Below, in pieces: positions 1-10,706 of a stretch of 64,000 nt of DNA. The notes beneath the pieces were generated by a model, which worked only from the letters and a program-made list of their open reading frames with translations, was not told where the DNA came from and searched no databases. The stretch's first letter is position 1, and every line of letters starts with the position of its first letter. The DNA is from Micromussa lordhowensis (lineage: Eukaryota; Cnidaria; Anthozoa; Scleractinia; Lobophylliidae): assembly GCA_964020085.1 (NCBI GenBank), contig OZ026608.1, positions 5,734,824-5,798,823 on the forward strand. Reading direction: 5' to 3'. A program made the position numbers and the translations under genes.

Positions 1-364
1 GTTTTAAAATTTTGCGAAAAACCCTTTCGGTTTTGACTATGATGTATTAAACCATGTGATCTGTGCATGTAGTTGTTTATTGACGTGTGGCAATTCCAAA
101 TTAAATTTAACCTTTTTTGGTTCATCCTATGTTATAGCTATTTCTATGATCACCTGAGTAATTATACTGTTACAATTATTTGCCTCAGGCTCGTGAATAT
201 TCACTTTGCCTTTGGCAAATAATTGTTAAATATGACTGAGAAAGTTATGTCATTGCATTGCAATTTATTGTTGATTCTTGATTTGCACTGCAGTGCAAAT
301 TAATGTGCACATGTTCGCAATTTCTCAGCCATGTAACTGAGTTCTTGTATGAAGTTGTGGTGCA

Positions 365-640
365 CTAGACTCCAGAGCGAGTGGTTCCGGTTTTAGCCCT
401 GGCTGGGGACATTGTGTTGTGTTTTTGGGCAAGATACTTTACTCTCACAGTGCCTCTCTCCACCCAGGTGTATAAATGGGTACGGCCGATTTTAATAATT
501 GGGGTAACCCCAAGATGAACTAGCATACCATCCAGGGGGAGTAGAAATACTCCTAGTCGCTTCATGCTACTAAAACCGGGATAAGCTCTGGCCTGATGAG
601 CCACTTGGCTCGTATGCAGAATTAAGTTTTGAATAAAATA
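365..640 (+). mobile_element. tRNA-derived SINE, copy 1 (5'-truncated head)
   Basis: The central part carries the block 'gggcaagatactttactctc' followed by 'ccacccaggtgtataaatgg'. The same order occurs, inverted, at 14030-14275 and 50745-51061. The tRNA-like head is eroded here (only a B-box-like 'ggttttagccc' remains), whereas the other copies have a clearer A and B box. The tail ends near 'gctcgtatgcagaatt'. The central block resembles the deeply conserved SINE core domains of invertebrates (possibly the Nin type); that family label is from memory and uncertain. Confidence 0.7.
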
Positions 641-1343
641 CTATTCATGATACTTGAAAATTCTTTAAAATTGCATGAGCCTTAATTGAGTGAATTTTCA
701 AATGTCATTTGTAGAGTAAATCCTTATAATCATTGCACTCGCTTTCATACAGGCACTTAGAATAAATACACCTTTATTTATTTAAGCCATGGTAACCCTG
801 TTCAAGGCTGATTCTGTTATCAAACGGAGCCCTGGAAATGAAACTTGACAGTTTTTTCACAGACTGAAAATCATGGGGGAAAAACTTTCAATGAGTTCTT
901 TTAATGACATTTCATTCGTTGACCAAATTGAACTACAGTTTTTTTTTCCTTCCTTTTAAAAACCTTTGTTCTGCAGCTTCTGTTCCTGAAATTCATGTCA
1001 GTGAAGTCAATGATGCTTCCCATTAATGCCTCCCAACAATGTTTAGCCCCTTTAATCTGAAAAATACAATGTTGTTAGAATGGCTTTTTCTCCAAACTAC
1101 CGCTGAAAATAGCTTTTTTAGTCGCAAGTATCTTGAGTAGCCTGTTCCAGGTTTCTTTCAGTCTGGGATGGGACAGGAAAGATTTACAATAGGTCAATGA
1201 CAAAAAACTGGGAAAGAGAGGCACCTTTCAGTTCTCCCCAGTTCTTTCTCTTATTCACTCTCCACGGTTTTTGAACTGCTTCAGCACTATTTGTGAGTCA
1301 GGAACAGGCCTTTGCTGATGCTAACTTGTGAAAATCATTCTTA

Positions 1344-1665
1344 CAGGGTTCGTACACGTTTGACTTGCTAAAATTCCATGACTTTTTCCATGACCTTTAG
1401 GAAAATTCCATTACCTGAGTTAAGCAATTGTTCTCTGAAAGTAATGTGAAAACAATCACTTATTCAACTGAAATTAAATCTGATTTTTGGACTCGTCAGT
1501 TAATTTTTACACTTTGGATCTTACTGCCGTTCACTCATAGAAGGCGTACTGATTTTCCATGACTTTCCATGACCCAAACCTAAATTCCATGACTTTCCAG
1601 GCCTGGAAAATGAAATTATAAGATTCCATGACTTTCCAGGTTTTCCATGACCTGTACGAACCCTG
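1344..1665. mobile_element. MITE with 13-bp terminal inverted repeats
   Basis: The left end CAGGGTTCGTACA (1344-1356) is matched by TGTACGAACCCTG at 1653-1665. The inside repeats the phrase 'ttccatgactttcca' several times. TTCTTA lies directly before (1338-1343) and directly after (1666-1671), a plausible target-site duplication. The element has no coding capacity. The CAGGG terminus would suit a hAT relative, but a 6-bp duplication is short for hAT (8 bp). Confidence 0.7.
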
Positions 1666-2223
1666 TTCTTAGTTCCTCTCTCCCTGGGGTTGTGCGGCCC
1701 ACTTCCCAAAACCCTTACCCTATTTTTAAAGACCAAAATCTCCGATTTTCCTCTAACCCATTTGTGGCCCGACGATAAATACGATGCCCTATTTAAGACC
1801 TTACCCATACCCTGTTTCAGCCCTGCATTATAATTAGTTCCCAAGTTCAGACCGATGTTAAAGGAATGGTGAAGGTCTTTTGCTGGTGGTCCTATCGATG
1901 GTGATGAAAAAGTAGCTTCTACAAAACATGGCCAATTCAAGATTAAGGGTGCAAAAACCGCACCCTATTTGGGACCATAATGGCCAAAATCGAGACCCTG
2001 TTTCTGAACAAAACGGCTTAAAAAAAAGATGTGTAACATACCTCTATAGCCAAGATAAGGAAGTAAAGTAATAGTTTACTAAGATAGAAAAGCACCAGAC
2101 TCACAACACACCATAAAGGAACAAGGATGGTTACGGATGGAGTAAATTGACACGGATTACGAACGACGAACTTCAAAATTTTCAAGATTTATAAACCACG
2201 ACGTAGCTAACACTATCACCCAC

Positions 2224-2658
2224 CTTAAACGTTTTGTTTATGTTATCAACAAAAGCCTTGAAATCAAAACTTTTGTCGGAGCCCCCGTGTTTGCCATCCG
2301 TGAAGACGATCAACACATCTGGGATGTATGGCCTGTCCCCAGCCTCGTTAGTAAACAGTTTATCCCTCGCCAGTGCCAGCGCCAGATCGATGCGAGTTTT
2401 AAATCTCAGCTCTATTGGTTCACTGGCGATTTTCTCTTGTCGTAATAGTGAGAATTGGCAAATTGAACACCACGTTGGCCCTGCCCCTGAACGTGATGAA
2501 GCCCACGTGGTCTCCATCTGGGGCGACTCTGAATTTGTTAATCAGCTCGGCCAACAGGTGGAGTACTTTTTCCAGGTTCTGTAACTTGATATTTTTTGAT
2601 TTGTCGAGAATGATTCCAATATCGAGTCCTTGTGCACAAGGAAGTGCAATGGTGAGTG
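2224..2658 (-). pseudogene. vWA exon with frameshift
   Basis: The exon opens after a 'tttctttaag' acceptor and reads through the first vWA strand (DIGIILDKS) and a typical second strand (DGDHVGFITF). It then shifts frame near the middle and continues as EPIELRFKTRID, LFTNEAGDRPYIPDVLIVFTD and GKHGG. It ends at an AAG|GTGGGT donor. The adhesion-site aspartate of the TDG motif and the TRID threonine are present, but the DxSxS serine is replaced by Asn. Unlike the vWA domains of the plus-strand gene, this one is not split by introns, so it is a related module rather than a recent copy. Confidence 0.75.
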
Positions 2659-4034
2659 CTTAAAGAAAAAAGTAAGTAATTTTATTCATTTTGCCAGGTT
2701 AGCCCATTCCGCAACGATGCTGATATCCACAGGAGCTATGGGAAATATAGATATGTACAATTAATCAAATCTGAAACTTAATTTAAAATTTAAAATTAGC
2801 GGAAAAATGATAAAAACTCTAAAAATGCACATATTGATAAAAAGATATGATAGAAAATAAAAATATATATTTCTAAGGAACAAACATTAAACATGAAAAT
2901 TATCAAACTTATAAAATTTCTCAAGGACGGGACACTTTTAATACAAGCGAGTAATGAGTTGAAAAAAATTGTTCCTGTATACTTCAAAGTTGTTTTTCCC
3001 ATATTGTGTGGGTGCATTGCGTTACTTCTTCTGGTCGCATGATCATGGAATAAAGTACTGAGTAAGATACTTCGGAACCAAATTAGTAATCAAGAAATAA
3101 TTATAGCATTGTAATATAATGTAAGTAAAGCAAATCATTTACGATATAATCAACAGCAAAAACAAGCTTACTTTATCAAATAAAGATTGCGAACTGCAAA
3201 CTGCAGACTAAAGGCCAAGGCCTAACTTTAATCAAAATCTAATACAAAAAGCTAATCATAATTCTACAAACTAACTGTGATAGTAACCCTATCAGAAAAT
3301 AATTAAAATTAAAAACTAAATCTCAATCTGCAGTCTACATTTTACAGTGCAGACTGTAGACTGAAATTAAATCTTGGCTTAGCAGTTAGCTTTAACAGTT
3401 GGCTTTTAGGTATAGGATTAGCTTAAGGGTTTGGGCATAGTTAGTCGACTAATTATGGTTTGGGTTAGGGCTTGTCTCCAGTTTTCCTTTTATACTGACC
3501 ACGTTTATGCGCAATGCCGCGTGCATATGGACGGTGATGCAGAAAAACCTGTTTCATGTTTCAAGTTTGTTTCGTCGGCATTAACATATACATACAACGT
3601 ATAAATGTTTTAACAATGTGCCGCGCAATAGCCCAATTTCGATATATTAAAATTCAGCCTAAAACAATAGACCTCAGCACGAGGCTCGTGGGAATAACTA
3701 CAGAGTTTGTGGGGTTTATTCCCACGAGCCTCGTGCTGAGGTCTATTGTTTTATGCTGAATTTTAATATATCGAAATTGGGCTATTAGTGTCCAGTTCGA
3801 GTATAGCAAACTAGCCCGGATGTACTGTATTGTCGAGATAAATGAGCACGCGTACACAAAGACGTTTCTTAGAGAGAAACAATGGGCCTCACGCTCATAA
3901 AACCCAACTATCACAACGAGCAATTCTATTATGATAAGCTGCGAGTACCATTTAATAATTAGGGTAGTTGATAAGGGCTGGGGTTAAACCAACTATCACT
4001 TTGTAGAAGTCTCGAGCTTATAATTTCAACTTAC
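2659..4034 (-). other. intron of the broken gene, with a foldback element
   Basis: No coding signal was seen. 2770-2880 is very AT-rich. 3627-3786 is a foldback element listed separately. The rest is unique-looking sequence. Confidence 0.5.
3627..3786. repeat. foldback (hairpin) MITE
   Basis: Left arm 3627-3695 and right arm 3717-3786 are near-perfect inverted copies of about 69 bp, separated by about 21 bp. Both arms contain 'caatagacctcagcacgagg' or its complement. It is non-coding. Confidence 0.85.
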
Positions 4035-4211
4035 TCTGGCAACTTTGTTTATTGCAGGAAACTGTCTTATTTGCTGGTTCCAGTTCACTGCAGTTCTTTT
4101 CCTCGTTAGATGGCGAAGGATTGGTTCAAGTTCTTGTCAGTGTCTTTATCCCTCCTCCGCACGTCACACTACACTCAGTAGATGTCCAGTTGGTGTAGCT
4201 ACCATCAACGT
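4035..4211 (-). pseudogene. TSP1 repeat exon with in-frame stop
   Basis: Reads GSYTNWTSTECSVTCGGG, then KTLTRT, a stop, and TNPSPSN to SCNKQSCQ. The canonical CSVTCG motif is intact. The 177-bp length and phase-1 ends equal those of two TSP1 exons in the plus-strand receptor gene (22977-23153 and 28559-28735). The stop occupies a conserved cysteine position, one base away from a Cys codon. Confidence 0.8.
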
Positions 4212-4343
4212 CTATGACAGAGATAAACGTATACCTTCGGTTATGATGTCGGAATGAAATTCAATGAAATTCAATGCAACAGCGCGTTCTTTTCTGCCAG
4301 TTTAACCTTTTTTCTTTTCAGATCAGTTGTTCAGATCACTTAA

Positions 4344-4703
4344 AGATGATTTCCAGTCTGTACTGCGCAGTCTCAGCACCCTAATTTTTATAAACATTAT
4401 AAGTTCCCACTCGATGGAATGCGAAACGATGTTATTCGTTACGAACCACATATCTTATCTTTGAGGCCTTGCAAATTTTTTTCCAACAGTTTCATTGCTT
4501 TTTACAGCTGCGAAGTTGTTTCATCAAGTGATATGAGAAAGAACGAAGCATAAAGCTTCGACCGCTTTGCATCCATAATGGCGGTTGTTTGAAACTTTGA
4601 ATTTACTTCATGTAGTTGCAAAATTTTTACATTTTGGGATGTCTTAAACAAAAAACGCATACGAACTCTCGATAGTGCGCAGTACGGACTGGAAATCGTC
4701 TTA
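4344..4703. mobile_element. short TIR element inside the intron
   Basis: The left end 'aagatgatttccagtctgta' is matched by the complement of 'tacggactggaaatcgtctt' at the right end, giving inverted repeats of about 26 bp with three or four mismatches. The inside has small palindromes (for example 'cgaagcataaagcttcg' near 4543) and no protein. It lies between the TSP1 exon and the next upstream vWA exon of the broken minus-strand gene. Confidence 0.65.
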
Positions 4704-5187
4704 TATAGAATGAAATACATGTATGAATTGTTGTCACAGTCATGGATAGTATGTCCTGATTTCTACTCTGGTTGTGAAAATGTTCAATACCTGAGTACCA
4801 TTAGGCAGTTAGTGGCTAGTTCCAAGGAAAAGAGCAAGATTTGTTTCTTGCGACACTCAGGCACTTTTAGCTGCAGCATCAATAAATACATGGATGTAAC
4901 AGGCTTGGGTCTGTACCAATTGCCGCTCAGTCGCAATTCAAAGTGTACAAATAGCGTTAAAGTGTTTTTGAGCGAAATATTACAAAGTCTCTGTAAAGCA
5001 GAAAACTATTCTCAGATTCCGCCATGAAAAAACTCAGAGTGGCATTTCCAAGCCATTTTAGTACAGTTAATCACAGCAGCAGCGTTACATGGATTATCCC
5101 ATATGTTCATATGCTGAATGATTAGAGGTCTGGGCACGATATTAGGTAATAGTTATCGAAAGGCAGGAATGCACAACAGAAACGTAC

Positions 5188-5346
5188 CACACATGCCTTG
5201 TAAAACGTCGTTCGAATGTCTTCTCAGAGAACTGTAATTACCATAAAAAAGCACTCTCCCCTTATCTCCAGCCATCTCTATCATTCTGTGTTTTTCTTTG
5301 TAAGCTTCAGGACCAACTCCTACACTGTGATACTCACGTTTTTGTG
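5188..5346 (-). pseudogene. vWA C-terminal half exon
   Basis: Reads QKREYHSVGVGPEAY, KHRMIEMAGDKGRVLFYGNY and SSLRRHSNDVLQGMCG, the last strand and helix of a vWA domain. The acceptor is a T-rich tract ending 'ttatcag' and the donor is TGTG|GTACGT. Phase 1 at both ends fits the neighbouring TSP1 exon. No damage was seen in this exon. The matching first half was not found up to 9.9 kb. Confidence 0.75.
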
Positions 5347-5864
5347 CTGATAATAAAAAAATGGCAACTCTTTCTGAGTACAAGATTTCTATTGCTGTTT
5401 TATCGTATGGAAACTACTGTACTTTAGAGTAATTTATATATACTGAGATACCTGCGACAATATTTAATACCAATAGTACTTAATAGCAAGAGGCCATTAT
5501 CTCTTGTTAATAGCCATGTGTATTGTAATGTAATCTAAGAGACTTCTTTGTAAACGCCCGAGATGGTTTCTATAGTCCTCCATCCAGCTGTTTTACTGGG
5601 AAATAAACATCCTCATCATCGTCGTCGTCATCGTCATCATTGTTTAATTGTTTAAAGATGATAAATATTTCAGACTCTGAGGCAAAAAGGTGATTTTTGG
5701 ACAAGTGAAGTGGAGGACTCAGAGGGGATATGCTTTGTTCATTTATGATTGCCTCCCTCCAAATTTCCCTACTTTATCACCAAACTTTCATGGATGAAAG
5801 TTTAAAATATTCACCGCATCACTTTATCGCTGTTAGCTACAGATACGTAGACTGTGCAAGTTCG

Positions 5865-6500
5865 TTTCAGTTTTTAACAACTGTGGATTAGGTCTTGGTT
5901 TGGGACTGTTCAAATGAAAGGCATTGAGCAGTATTGTTTTGTATTACTGATTTTTTTTTATTTGACTAAGCATGAAGGCGCAGTGCACAATGCCTCATCC
6001 TTCAAAACAATAAATGAAAAGACCTAAGGCCGCCCAAATACTCAGTATTGGGCAGTACTTTCATGTGGTACTGTATATTATGCTGTACAGGGTGGGTTCT
6101 AACTATTAAGTCTGTGGATGAAACCTTCCTGTGTGACCATTCAAATTAAAGCTATTGAGCAGTACTTTCATGTGGTACTGTTTATTATGCTGTACAAGGT
6201 GGTTCTAACTATTAAGTCTGTGGATGAAACCTTCCTGTGTGACCATTCAAATGAAAGCTATTGAGCAGTACTTTCATTTGGTACTGTTTATGCTGTACAA
6301 GGTGGTTCTAACTTTTAAAAGTCTGTGAGTTAAACCCTAACGTGCGACCACTCAAATGAACACTATTGAGAAGTACCTTAGTGTGCTTGCCACAATGTAC
6401 AAGGTTGTAATAATTACAAGTACGTGGTTACAGTCCAAACGTTTCACCATTCGCATGAAACTATTAGACTGTACTTTCGTGTGATGTTTGTTGTTGCAGA
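5865..6500 (+). repeat. ~105-bp satellite array A (about six units)
   Basis: Units start with 'attgagcagtactttcat', continue 'ggtactgtttattatgctgt' and 'ctaactattaagtctgtgg', and recur at about 5923, 6047, 6154, 6260, 6364 and 6463 (spacings about 99-124 bp). The two central units are nearly identical and the outer ones are degenerate. The same family appears reverse-complemented at 11370-11925. Confidence 0.85.
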
Positions 6501-7292
6501 ATAAAATATCGCATTTTTTCTTGGAAAACTTAAGTTGGCCGTATAGTTACCTATGATTACAATACTAAACTTATGTTCCCAATGAAAAAATTATACTATA
6601 AGGATCTTACCATCCGGCCCCAAGATATATGCGATTGTTGTAAACAAAACAATGGGAAACGAGTTAATGCCTTTTGCCACAAATTTCCTTGGAAATTTTA
6701 CAAAGAATGTATGGGCCCAGAAGTGCTTTTACCACCCAGATATCTGGCAGTATCTCCTTTATCAATTACCTCAGCAACAATCGGTCTTTTAAAGATCGGC
6801 TTTTTGCTGAAACTACACGTAATAACAGCGATAGACCTAAGCTTCGAATGTAGAGATTGATAACTCCGCTTCTCGCAGTTCTTACACTTAACCTTTGATA
6901 GGCTATTTGAAAGAATTGCCGCAAAAAAGTTGTCAAAAAAATTAATCAAAAACCGTTGTCGAGTGGCAAATTAACAGTACGGTGATCTTCACTGTAATAA
7001 ACTGACCGTGATTATATGCAATCCACTGTTATTTAAAAACGTTTCAGCATGCGCAGGATACTCGTTTTTAGCTGTGGAATTCCTATTTTTCTAACTCTGG
7101 ATGTTTCGAACATCGCGTATTCGAAGCAGATTTTTTCAGTTGTTCCCTTTGCACAAGTAAATTCACTCCCCATTTTTCGAACCTCCTGATTTTTTAACCT
7201 ACTTCCGTTTCCCGAGATGGTTTGAATCGGATCGGATTCCAATCAGATTTGTCAGATTTAGCGGGATGCCGGTGTTAGATTGGCCAGAGGTC

Positions 7293-7396
7293 TGCAAGTA
7301 CTTCATGTATCCCTTCCAGATATTATAGTGTATCTAATAAACATACTATGCTACGTTCTAAATACACTTTGATAAGGGATACACCAAGTACTTACC
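7293..7396. mobile_element. 104-bp MITE, copy 1 (8-bp target duplication)
   Basis: Ends are 'caagtacttcatgtatccct' and 'agggatacaccaagtactta', inverted copies of each other. It is flanked by cagaggtc (7285-7292) and cacaggtc (7397-7404), an 8-bp duplication with one mismatch. A sister copy is at 52424-52543. The 8-bp duplication points to a hAT-type transposase as the source. Confidence 0.75.
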
Positions 7397-8363
7397 CACA
7401 GGTCGCTATTATTGACGCTGACCATAAGGATCGCGGCCTCTGGGGACGAAATAAACTCGTAGTTGGTCAACTTCCAGTGGCTTCGTCTAGCTCTTTGGTA
7501 GGGCATTACACTGTAATGTAGTCGCAAAGGGTAAGGATCTGAGCCTCATTGGAGGCTAAATTGTTTTCGCGCTTTGGCATCAAAAGTTTCCATTGTTTTT
7601 CTTCTTTATTACACCACTAACTTATTTCACGACTATAATCAACGAATCGGACTGGTGCGTGTCCAATATTTTCTTTTTTGCTGGACCGTGCACTGTACAG
7701 AATGGTCTTGTAGTTTAATGGCTCACTTTTGTAAAAAAATTAACATACATGGAAAGTATACAACCAACTTATTTTTCTTCCTTCTTTTAGGAAGACATAG
7801 GAGGGTGTAAAAACTCTTTTTTTTTTCAATGAGAAATTCGTGGCTGAAGATTATGACGTTTTTCCAGCACGTCTTTCTTTTTTTAAACATTTTAAGTGGT
7901 AATATGTTATTATCCAAGCTCGCTCAGCCCCTTACTGGGTGAATATCGCCCCTTGCGCTTAACTCCTAAGTTAATATACAAGTTTGTTTTCCCAAGATAA
8001 AGCTTAAAAAATACTATAAGGTAGTCACTTTTTAACTGCAAAGGTAGAAGAAAACAGTATGTTGTCAAAATAAAATTGCTGTTATAGTGGCGGCGGTGAG
8101 GTGTTAAATTCTCAATTAAAAGCGTAATGAAATAATCCATAAACCATTCAAATATCTTAGTGACAAAGTTCTACTTTTAAAAAAACGTGCGCAAAATTGG
8201 GTATGAACTTTGGCTTTATTTGTTTCTTAATGTGCACCGTTTTAACCAACTACTAGTTGCTAGATTAAGTTGAAATCACTGATATGATATCCATCCGCGC
8301 TTCGGTGAAAAGTTTGGCCAAATCAGTGCTACATACATGTAATGTTTGTATGATTCATTGACT

Positions 8364-8750
8364 ACATTACTTGTAAAAAAAATCGGACGATTTTAAATTC
8401 TGACAAAAAAAGTGTCCGAAAATAAAACCGTCCGAACCTTGTAAGCGTCCGAAATACTTACAGTATAGTATAAAACGTTTTATACTGTACTGTACTAGAG
8501 CGAACTCTAGTTGAGACACTGCTTGAGATACGCAACGGCTTGATACCAGTGCAGTAAAACTATCATTTTCACAGATGTTGTTTCAGGCTAAAATGTGTTA
8601 TGTAGGCGTATATTTACGTTGGCTATGTTCCAGCAAAGTCTCCGAAATTGCTGTCCGAAATTTGTCTGAAGTGAGATAAAGAGTGTCCGAAAATTCAACG
8701 TCAGAAATAAAACGTCCGAAATTTTAAGTCCGAAAACGTTTGCAAGTAAT
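8364..8750. mobile_element. putative TIR element with repeated 'gtccgaaa' phrases
   Basis: The left end 'acattacttg' mirrors the right end 'caagtaatgg', and both sides inside are dense in 'gtccgaaa' or its variants. The middle has a short hairpin around 'tatagtataaaacg'. I could not find a target duplication or a coding region, so the boundaries are tentative. Confidence 0.45.
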
Positions 8751-9201
8751 GGGTCTGTTATAGTTTAACACAGACCTTCTATCTAGAGTTGATTGGAAGT
8801 CCATTATTTTTTTTTTGTCTGTCTCCTTTTTTTTCAATGGCTGACAGCAGATGCCGACGTTTATTCTTGTAATGAAAGCTAATAACTCTTTAACTATTGT
8901 TTTGATTGACATATGACCTTATGGGCATAGTTAACAAAAATAAATTATATCCTTCAGTACTAGTTTCAATGATCGAAATTGTAACTCAGAGATGCAGTTC
9001 ATTATGTTTTTTAATGGTAATATTGTATGCGTGCTGGGTTAAGCTTTTTCCTGGGTTGCTTAATATTTACATGCTGACAATGAAACACTTCAAATTGAAA
9101 AATGAAGACGTTTTAACTGAAAACAACTAGATTTCATTAGGTCTTTATGATCAAAAAAGAGTATTTCGATAATTAATGAAACTTGTCTGCAGAGTAGTTA
9201 T

Positions 9202-9243
<42 letters not shown>

Positions 9244-9966
9244 GAATCTCTTTCACATAATCAACTCAACTGTATCTTGCAGAGTAGTTAGATTATTCTT
9301 TAGGATGTTATACACGTTGCGAAAGGTTAGTTTGTGTTGAAGTGTGCTTACATGTATATATGTTAATATAAAATTTTCAATATTTCCAGTTCTTCATATC
9401 ACCTTATTTACTCAGTATCTTTGAAAACCAAGACTAACAAAAACTCAATATTTACCCGGAGCTTGTCACGAAGAATGAGTTAAATAAGTTAATTTGAAAT
9501 GACAAAACTAAGTTACCAAACGTCGGACAAAGAAGCTGAAACAAAAGGCCTTCAGCCAGGCTTTGTTAGATTCAATTCGACCTTGCAAGCCAGTTCGCCA
9601 GGACAATTTATACAGCTGACTGGAGCTGTGTTTGAATAAAACGTCTTTTGCTGTAGGATAGCAGTTTTATTCAAACAAATGGCGGGACAACTGTTGCACA
9701 AAGCTAACATGCCAAAATTATTCTCCGGCCAATTTCAATATGGAATGAATAGAACAACAAACGCAATTGTTATCAAGCAAACTAAACAAACAGCCATTTT
9801 TTGACCGGATTTAAATCTCTTCCACATGTAATTGGTTTCCTATTTGTGTGTAACCTAGCCCCAAATTGACTTCCACGTCGATTAGACACGATCACGGTTG
9901 GACAGCCAATTTACCGCACTCCTGATTCTATTCTTCATCAGTTATTTCAACTCTAATGCAGTAAAC

Positions 9967-10706
9967 ATGTCCAACATTGTATTAATCTTGTTTTTCTTCA
10001 CTGCTTGGAACTACTGGTAAGTACAAAATATAAGATCATGACTTTCTCTTAAAAAACAAATTTCGCTCTTAAGAACAGTTCCACTTAACTAACTGCGCAT
10101 AGCCGCTGCGAAGATAATTACGTCTCTGCGTATAGAACTGAAGTTTTATCTAAAAAGACAAATTATAAAAATTAATAAAGCTGCGAAGGACCGTTCGATT
10201 CCAAAATACAGCATTGAAAATTATTAGTTTTTAGGATGTTCTTGGTGCGAATAGCACCAGAGTTAAGTTTGATGAAAGGAAAATGGACTAATTCATTTAC
10301 TATAAGGCTAGTAATTGTCATGATGTTTTGGTTTTATTCATTTAAGTAACCTATTGCTTTTAAGGTTTCATAAACTTCTTTTATACAGAGTATTTTGCAA
10401 TGGTCTACATTGGTCTCGCGTTTTTTTAACAATAGAACAGATTTTTCGGCGCTGAAATAGCTTAGTCCTGAAAAGGCGACGTATATCTTATAAAATAGAG
10501 CTTATTTGATTAAATTGAAAGCTTGATGGCCGAGTTCTTAACAGTCTTTTGTTCTAGCTAGTTTGAGCAAAGGATAGCTCTGGTTGCTTAAATACGTTTC
10601 GCTAGCGTTTTAGATTTGTTTGTTCCTTTTCGGGTATTGAATAATTAGAAAAAAATTTTCTCATTCTGTTTTCCTTTCAACAGTTTAACAGAAGCTGGAG
10701 ATGGAG
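9967..10706 (+). CDS. receptor exons 1-2: signal peptide
   Basis: The start ATG at 9967 begins MSNIVLILFFFTAWNY, a short hydrophobic leader with no preceding in-frame start nearby. The first exon is 50 bp with donor G|GTAAGT. Exon 2 (10684-10706) is only 23 bp and adds LTEAGDG. Its donor reads GGAG|GCAAGT, a GC-AG intron. That choice is forced by phase, because the nearest GT would throw the following FN2 exon out of frame. Confidence 0.75.

Larger units (their letters stand above)
1..2223. other. repeat-rich stretch at left edge, no supported gene
   Basis: This stretch holds a truncated tRNA-SINE (365-640), a MITE with terminal inverted repeats (1344-1665) and, at 1700-1990, a block of degenerate 'accctatttt'-type phrases that reads like old repeat. 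The open frames here are short and match no family I know. If the minus-strand vWA exon at 2224-2658 continues, its next exon should lie in this stretch; I searched for the usual glycine/valine-rich strand of the vWA C-terminal half and did not find it. Confidence 0.5.
2224..5346 (-). pseudogene. broken vWA/TSP1 modular extracellular protein gene
   Basis: Three exons can be read on the minus strand. 5346-5188 encodes the second half of a vWA domain (SVGVGPEAY, then RVLFYGNYSSL, ending QGMCG). 4211-4035 (177 bp) encodes a TSP1 repeat with CSVTCGGG. 2658-2224 encodes most of a second vWA starting LDIGIILDKS. Splice sites are AG/GT and phases agree (phase 1 between exons). Two lesions are visible. 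The TSP1 exon has TGA (4126-4128 on the complement) where the repeat normally has a Cys codon. The vWA exon changes frame between about 2400 and 2455 (net one base), after which the vWA frame resumes as RIDLALALARDKLF. The MIDAS is also degenerate: DxSxN instead of DxSxS. An intact gene with assembly errors cannot be excluded. Neither the first half of the upstream vWA nor any exon below 2224 was found. Confidence 0.75.
5347..9966. other. intergenic space between the broken minus-strand gene and the receptor gene
   Basis: No gene is supported in these 4.6 kb. They contain a (TCATCG)n-like patch near 5610, a satellite array (5865-6500), a 104-bp MITE (7293-7396), a putative element rich in 'gtccgaaa' phrases (8364-8750) with inverted ends, and near 9630-9680 a short hairpin around 'gtttgaataaaacg'. 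The promoters of both flanking genes should lie here, but I see no convincing TATA or initiator. Confidence 0.5.

Noticed and set aside
976..1026. Possible exon start 'SVPEIHVSEVNDAS' after a 'ctgcag' acceptor on the plus strand
   Set aside because: It resembles the first strand of an FN3 or Ig domain but stops after 16 residues and has no partner exon in view.
2234..2663. Plus-strand open frames over 2.2-2.7 kb
   Set aside because: They are antisense shadows of the vWA exon read on the minus strand; no domain in the plus frames.
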